Below are positions 33,885 through 37,983 of a DNA stretch of 37,983 bases, one piece after another. Each line of letters opens with the position of its first letter. Positions within the stretch are counted from its first letter, which is position 1. Location: contig JASBZF010000005.1 in NCBI GenBank assembly GCA_029983625.1, positions 1-37,983 on the forward strand. Direction: 5' to 3'. The DNA is from Pauljensenia sp. (GTDB taxonomy: Bacteria > Actinomycetota > Actinomycetes > Actinomycetales > Actinomycetaceae). The notes under the pieces are model-generated. The model searched no databases. It saw nothing but the letters and a program-made list of their open reading frames with translations, and was not told the origin of the DNA. A program made the position numbers and the translations under genes.

Positions 33885-35066
33885 TCAGACGAGCCCCGAC
33901 CAGGAGCTGGAATCGGTGGCGGCAGCGAAAGACTTCACCCAGGTGGTGATCGACGTGAAAAGGTCGTAACCCCAGGGGGTTGACCACAGTGCAACGCCAA
34001 GACAACTCAGCATGGCCACAAGCAGAACGAGCAACCATCCCGCAGCGATTCTCGGCCGATGCGTCGCCGCAACAGCACGAGCTGAAACAAGAACATCCCC
34101 TGCAGCAAGCCGAGAAAAGAAGGAAGGAGACATTGCCGATCGACCTCGGTCGATGAAATCTTCAAGATCATGACGTCCACCGGCCACAACAATTGAATTC
34201 GCGCCCGAATGCGTAGCGACAAGGATCGCCACGTCTTCACCCGTGCCCGACATTTCGACCTCTGTACAAGAAAGTCCCATGCGATCAAGACGTTCGCGTC
34301 CTGGCGCAAGTCCGTCGTGTCCGCGTCGTACAATCCGATGTTTCGCGCGCCGCAGCGGTTTTTCCTCGATCCGCTCCGCGTCTCCGACGACAAGATCTGG
34401 CATATATCCACACTTTGCCGCCAGATTGGCACCCGCATCAACCCCGATCACGTAGGGAGCGGAATCCGCAATCCAGCGCTTAGCCTGCTTCATATCCGCT
34501 TCAGCTCGCGCATCATCGAGGACGAGCAACACGGGGCGAGAAGCAATCTGCGAAGAATAATTGGGCAAACCCACGCCTTCGAGCACAGGCCCGTCAAGCG
34601 CTAAGTATTCGTCGATCGTCGCAGCAAAAGATCCAATTTGCGTGGAGATCATGCGCCGGAGTTCGCGTTCATCACGCTCAAGGTCGCCAAGAGTTAGTGT
34701 GCGCCCCGAGGCAATCACAACACCGTCACGCACCACGCGAGATCCGAAGATTTCAAGTGTTTCGCCCTCGCGAACCGACATGATATCGGGCCCGAGGTCA
34801 TCAATAACTGGGATCCCAGCATCGAGAAGGATCTTAGGGCCAAGGACTTGATGCCGACCAGAAGTGGAAGTGGCTGCATTCAATACGGCGCAGGGACGAG
34901 CGGACACGAGCGCATGTGCCGAAGCACGATCAAGATCAAGCTGATCGATGACTGCGATCTCGCCAGCTTCGAGACGCATGACAAGGGATCTGATTCTGCC
35001 ATCGACGCGCGCACGCGCGCGAAAATCCGCGCCAGCGGCGCCGGGTACCTGAGTTCCGTCCCTCAT
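33885..35066 (-). CDS. steA: SteA, putative cytokinetic ring protein (thiamin pyrophosphokinase-like fold)
   Basis: A 393-residue protein: an N-terminal domain (about 1-190) with VDGRIRSLVMRLEAGEIAVI and DLGPDIMSVREGE, a central thiamin-pyrophosphokinase-like domain (about 195-330) with VIGVDAGANLAAKCGYMPDL and VVGDAERI, and a C-terminal transmembrane helix (about 342-362). Kinase members have acidic residues (GDxDS) at the VVGDAERI position; here it reads GDAER, so pyrophosphokinase activity is not expected. Corynebacterial SteA is reported at the division site with SteB. ATG 35066 overlaps the recN stop (ATGA); the ribosome site is weak, in keeping with coupling. Confidence 0.9.
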   Translation of the reverse strand: MRDGTQVPGAAGADFRARARVDGRIRSLVMRLEAGEIAVIDQLDLDRASAHALVSARPCAVLNAATSTSGRHQVLGPKILLDAGIPVIDDLGPDIMSVREGETLEIFGSRVVRDGVVIASGRTLTLGDLERDERELRRMISTQIGSFAATIDEYLALDGPVLEGVGLPNYSSQIASRPVLLVLDDARAEADMKQAKRWIADSAPYVIGVDAGANLAAKCGYMPDLVVGDAERIEEKPLRRAKHRIVRRGHDGLAPGRERLDRMGLSCTEVEMSGTGEDVAILVATHSGANSIVVAGGRHDLEDFIDRGRSAMSPSFFSRLAAGDVLVSARAVAATHRPRIAAGWLLVLLVAMLSCLGVALWSTPWGYDLFTSITTWVKSFAAATDSSSWSGLV

Positions 35067-36733
35067 CCCTTCGCTTGTGGCACGGCCGAGGTCAGGACTT
35101 CGATGGCATGTCGGCGTGCCGCCGAGGAGTGAGGATCTCCACCCATCATTCGCGTCAATTCGGCCTCGCGCTCCACACCTTCAACCTTCACCACCCGCGT
35201 CTTTCCATCCTGCTTGCTCACGACAAGATGCGTCGAAGCAAAAGCGGCGACTTGAGGCAAATGCGTCACAACAAGGACTTGACGTTTCTTTGCCAAGGCT
35301 GCAAGACGCGCACCGACTTGCGTTGCTGTACGTCCGCCGATTCCCGCATCCACTTCATCAAAAATGAAAGTGGCGGTGTCATCGTCTTGAGCCAGGACCA
35401 CTTCAAGGGCGAGCATGATCCTGGAGAGTTCACCTCCCGATGCACCTTGACCGAGCGGCCGAGCATTCGCGCTCGGATGAGGACGCAGAAGGAAACTCAC
35501 CTCATCAAGACCGTGGGAATGCGGTTTCGAGGGCGCGACGACAATATTCAAAGTCGCATCCTTCATCGCGAGTGCCTGAAGTTCCACTTCGACGGCTTTC
35601 GCCAGTCGGGTCGCAAGATCTTTACGACTTGCGCTCAGCTTCTCACCGACTGCGATCACCTGCGCCTGAACCTGCGATAAACGCTCGCGCATCTTTTCAG
35701 GGTCCCGGTCAGGATCACGTAAATGAGTTAAACGCTCACGTGCGTGACGAGCCCACTCTAAAAGACCCGTCGCATCTAAGGCGCGACCTTCCAGAAGAGT
35801 TTTCAAAGCGTGACGGCGAGACATCACCTGAGAAAGTCGCGCAGGATCTGCATCAAGAGTGCGCGTATAGTCGGCAAGATCGTCGGCAAGAGTGTCCACA
35901 TCAATGACGATTGAACGAAGACGCTCCACTATTTCATCAAGCGCCTCATCCATCCGTCTCGCATCGTCGAGACGATTCCAGCACTCACGCAAGAGTTGCG
36001 CGGCACCCGTTTGCGCATCGCTCCCTTGGATCGCATGACGCGCAGCCTCAAGGAGGCGACCGAGATCTTCGACGTGCATCAAACGCCGGGCTTCGATCTT
36101 CAGTTCCTCATCTTCACCCTCGTGAATATCGAGTGCATCGATCAGTTCCAGTGTTTTTGAAAGCTCATCGATCTGCGCGCTACGGGTCGCTGAATCAAGG
36201 ACAACCTCATCGAGTTCCTTCTTCAGAGCCACAGCCTCATGCCAACGTTGAGCGTATTCGCTGATCAGAGTGCGGTGCGTGGCATCTCCGAAAGAATCAA
36301 GGAGTGTGCGTTGAGTATTCGCGCTGGTCAGCCGGATTTGATCGGCCTGTCCGTGGACGATGATCAGCGCAGAGATCACGCGAGTCAGAGTGGATGCAGG
36401 CACGGGCCTGCCACCGAGGCGCGCCCGCGAACGCCCCTGTAGCGGAACGCTCCGCGACACAATCAACTCACCTTCTTCAACGACCCCACCCTCGTCCTTT
36501 ACGATCTGCGCTTGAGCGGAATCAACCGTAAAAAAACCGTCAATCTGCGCACTGTCATGACCGCTACGCACGAGGTGAGGATCGGCACGCCCACCGAGGA
36601 GAAGATCAACCGATGTGAGGATCATCGTTTTTCCCGCGCCAGTTTCACCCGTGAGGACGGTCAATCCTTCTGCGAAGTCGAGTTCGGCATGGTCAATAAC
36701 ACCCACGCCTGAGATTTCAATCCTCGTAATCAT
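35063..36733 (-). CDS. recN: DNA repair protein RecN
   Basis: A 556-residue SMC-like ATPase acting early in double-strand break repair. Walker A is TGETGAGKTMILTSVD near the N-terminus; long helices form the coiled-coil arms (about 150-380); the C-terminal half has the signature GASGGELSRIMLALEVVL, Walker B TFIFDEVDAGIGG and VTHLPQVAAFA. Length matches the family. The frame opens at 36766, but ATG 36733 overlaps the nadK stop as TGATG, has a GGGG box, and gives the normal MITRIEISGVG start. No SOS box was identified; as an internal gene of the tlyA-nadK run its promoter may lie farther upstream. Confidence 0.96.
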   Translation of the reverse strand: MITRIEISGVGVIDHAELDFAEGLTVLTGETGAGKTMILTSVDLLLGGRADPHLVRSGHDSAQIDGFFTVDSAQAQIVKDEGGVVEEGELIVSRSVPLQGRSRARLGGRPVPASTLTRVISALIIVHGQADQIRLTSANTQRTLLDSFGDATHRTLISEYAQRWHEAVALKKELDEVVLDSATRSAQIDELSKTLELIDALDIHEGEDEELKIEARRLMHVEDLGRLLEAARHAIQGSDAQTGAAQLLRECWNRLDDARRMDEALDEIVERLRSIVIDVDTLADDLADYTRTLDADPARLSQVMSRRHALKTLLEGRALDATGLLEWARHARERLTHLRDPDRDPEKMRERLSQVQAQVIAVGEKLSASRKDLATRLAKAVEVELQALAMKDATLNIVVAPSKPHSHGLDEVSFLLRPHPSANARPLGQGASGGELSRIMLALEVVLAQDDDTATFIFDEVDAGIGGRTATQVGARLAALAKKRQVLVVTHLPQVAAFASTHLVVSKQDGKTRVVKVEGVEREAELTRMMGGDPHSSAARRHAIEVLTSAVPQAKG

Positions 36734-37578
36734 CACAGCCCCACTCTGTGATGACGGGAACGCCAACCGCGAAGCGGAAGATTAAACCTTTCCACGAGGC
36801 GCGCAGAAAAAGGCGTGTCGTCAAGACGCACGAGACGCACGGGGCGTGTACCGACCCGAGTTGAGACGAGGGAGCCTGCAGGTAAGGGAGTTCTTCTCAG
36901 ACCATCGCACCACATCTCCGGGTCCGTCCAATTCTCTTCCAAAACCGCCACTTCCAGAAGTGCTGACGGCCCCAGAACAAGAGGCCGGGTGAAAAGACCG
37001 TGCGCAGCTAAAGGCGCAAGAACAACGGCCTCCGTATCAGGCCAGACCACAGGACCGCCCGCAGAGAAGGAGTACGCAGTTGACCCGGTCGGTGTCGCGA
37101 TAATCATGCCGTCGGCACCGTAGGTGGACACATCCTGCCCATCGACCGCTAAAGCGATATGCACCGGATGCGCGACATCAGTATGCACAAGGACCGCTTC
37201 GTTGAGTGCCCAATCGTGGTGAATACTTCCATCGGGGGTGCGTACCTGCACGTCAAGAGTCATACGTTCTTCAATATGGAAGTCTTCATTCGCGATTCTT
37301 CGCGCGATCAATGCAAGATCCTGACCGGTCGCTTCCGCGAGGAAACCCATATGGCCCACATTCACTCCCAGGAGCGGTGCGTGACGCAGGTGCGCATGAT
37401 GGGCGGCAGCGAGGATCGTGCCATCCCCACCCATTGCAAGAACAAAGTCCGCTTCCTCAGCTGGGTCTTCATGACGCACATCAAGCCCAAGAGCTCGAAG
37501 TTCATTCGCCATGACCTCTGCGGCAGTAAAGGCATCGCCACGATGACGATGCCTGACGAGCAGCACCGTAGCGATCAT
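36733..37578 (-). CDS. nadK: NAD kinase
   Basis: A 281-residue ATP/polyphosphate-NAD kinase making NADP. The catalytic GGDGT motif is in VLAMGGDGTILAAAHH, followed by GVNVGHMGFLAEA, the NAD-binding ALNEAVLVH and the glycine-rich GSTAYSFSAGGPVVWP. The reading frame extends to 37671, but ATG 37578 overlaps the tlyA stop (ATGA), follows an AGGGAAAG stretch, and matches the usual N-terminus (ATVLLVRHRHR). The order tlyA-nadK-recN is conserved in actinobacteria. Confidence 0.95.
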   Translation of the reverse strand: MIATVLLVRHRHRGDAFTAAEVMANELRALGLDVRHEDPAEEADFVLAMGGDGTILAAAHHAHLRHAPLLGVNVGHMGFLAEATGQDLALIARRIANEDFHIEERMTLDVQVRTPDGSIHHDWALNEAVLVHTDVAHPVHIALAVDGQDVSTYGADGMIIATPTGSTAYSFSAGGPVVWPDTEAVVLAPLAAHGLFTRPLVLGPSALLEVAVLEENWTDPEMWCDGLRRTPLPAGSLVSTRVGTRPVRLVRLDDTPFSARLVERFNLPLRGWRSRHHRVGL

Positions 37579-37983
37579 GTTTTTGCTTTCCCTGATCCTG
37601 CGGGACCGCGTTCCACAGCTTCGACGATACGTGAATGCACATCCGCGTGAGCGATCGGAGAGGGATGACACGCACGCATGTATAAGAAGTACTCAACGTT
37701 CCCAGAAGGACCGGGCAGAGGTGAGGCTTCAACAGCGACGATATCCAGGCCGCAGTGAATCGCACATTCTGCGACTGCTTCCACGGTTTCCACGTGATGC
37801 GCGAGATCCCGCACGACTCCGCCGTGGCCGAGACGATCCTTACCGATCTCGAACTGCGGTTTCACCATGAGAAGGAAATCCGCATTCTCAGCGGCAACAT
37901 CCACGAGGGCAGGGATGAGAAGTTGAAGCGAAATGAAAGACAAATCTCCCACAATGAGTTCTGGAGCAGGTTCAATGTCCCCA
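37575..37983 (-). CDS. tlyA: TlyA-family rRNA methyltransferase / hemolysin-like protein (partial, 5' end outside window)
   Basis: The C-terminal 135 or so residues of a TlyA protein; the frame is open to the right edge and a GTG at 37952 is internal, not a start. Visible methyltransferase features are DIEPAPELIVGDLSFISL, LLMVKPQFEIGKDRLGHGGVV and SPLPGPSGNVEYFLYM. TlyA methylates 16S and 23S rRNA ribose positions and affects capreomycin susceptibility in mycobacteria. The N-terminal S4 domain and SAM-binding loop lie beyond the window. It overlaps nadK by four bases. Confidence 0.94.
   Translation of the reverse strand, partial: GDIEPAPELIVGDLSFISLQLLIPALVDVAAENADFLLMVKPQFEIGKDRLGHGGVVRDLAHHVETVEAVAECAIHCGLDIVAVEASPLPGPSGNVEYFLYMRACHPSPIAHADVHSRIVEAVERGPAGSGKAKT

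Overview
This window reads as a chromosome segment of an actinobacterium with moderate G+C (judged by eye, not counted). The markers are an actinobacterial block tlyA-nadK-recN-steA-steB, a SufR-headed suf operon, a DUF4191 protein next to a 2-oxoacid dehydrogenase E2 gene, an actinobacterial-type Tgt and a sortase-anchored surface protein. The family Actinomycetaceae (Actinomyces, Schaalia, Trueperella and relatives) fits best, but this is an inference from gene content. No prophage, insertion sequence, CRISPR array or rRNA was found. One tRNA gene (Leu, anticodon GAG) is present.

Layout. 1-6.0 kb: uppP and an aldo/keto-reductase-like gene transcribed divergently, then a leftward run of a small membrane protein, an acidic protein, an FAD oxidoreductase, a GNAT-NTP pyrophosphohydrolase fusion and a FrnE/DsbA-like protein, then tRNA-Leu. 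6.1-11.7 kb: a MarR regulator, a HAD phosphatase, a large SWIM/SNF2 helicase, trmL and a small membrane protein. 11.7-16 kb: the former lpd-sucB locus, in which lpd has shrunk to a 235-bp relic with only its two ends left while sucB is intact; it is followed by a degenerate membrane kinase-like gene and the DUF4191 gene. 16-18.7 kb: a three-gene polar amino-acid ABC transporter. 18.7-22.2 kb: a gene-free stretch with a (CT)n tract, then a roughly 990-residue DUF11-type wall-anchored surface protein. 22.4-26.1 kb: an ABC-F ATPase and a two-gene queuosine salvage operon (queT/yhhQ-tgt). 26.4-32.7 kb: the leftward suf operon sufR-B-D-C-S-U-sufT. 33-38 kb: the leftward overlapping block tlyA-nadK-recN-steA-steB; tlyA runs off the right edge.

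How the genes work together. The suf genes form a complete iron-sulfur cluster assembly system with a putative Fe-S-sensing repressor as first gene. QueT and Tgt would import a queuosine precursor and insert it into tRNA; no de novo queuosine genes are seen here. The ABC operon takes up a polar amino acid. SteA/SteB concern the cell envelope and division. The most unusual items are the lpd relic, the aldo/keto reductase whose four catalytic positions all look replaced, the GNAT-DR2231-like fusion coupled to a FrnE-like protein with an incomplete CPWC motif, the pseudokinase-like membrane protein, and a set of long hairpins without U tracts lying between convergent genes. I saw no convincing wholly new multi-gene system; the GNAT-NTP-PPase/FrnE pair is the nearest candidate.
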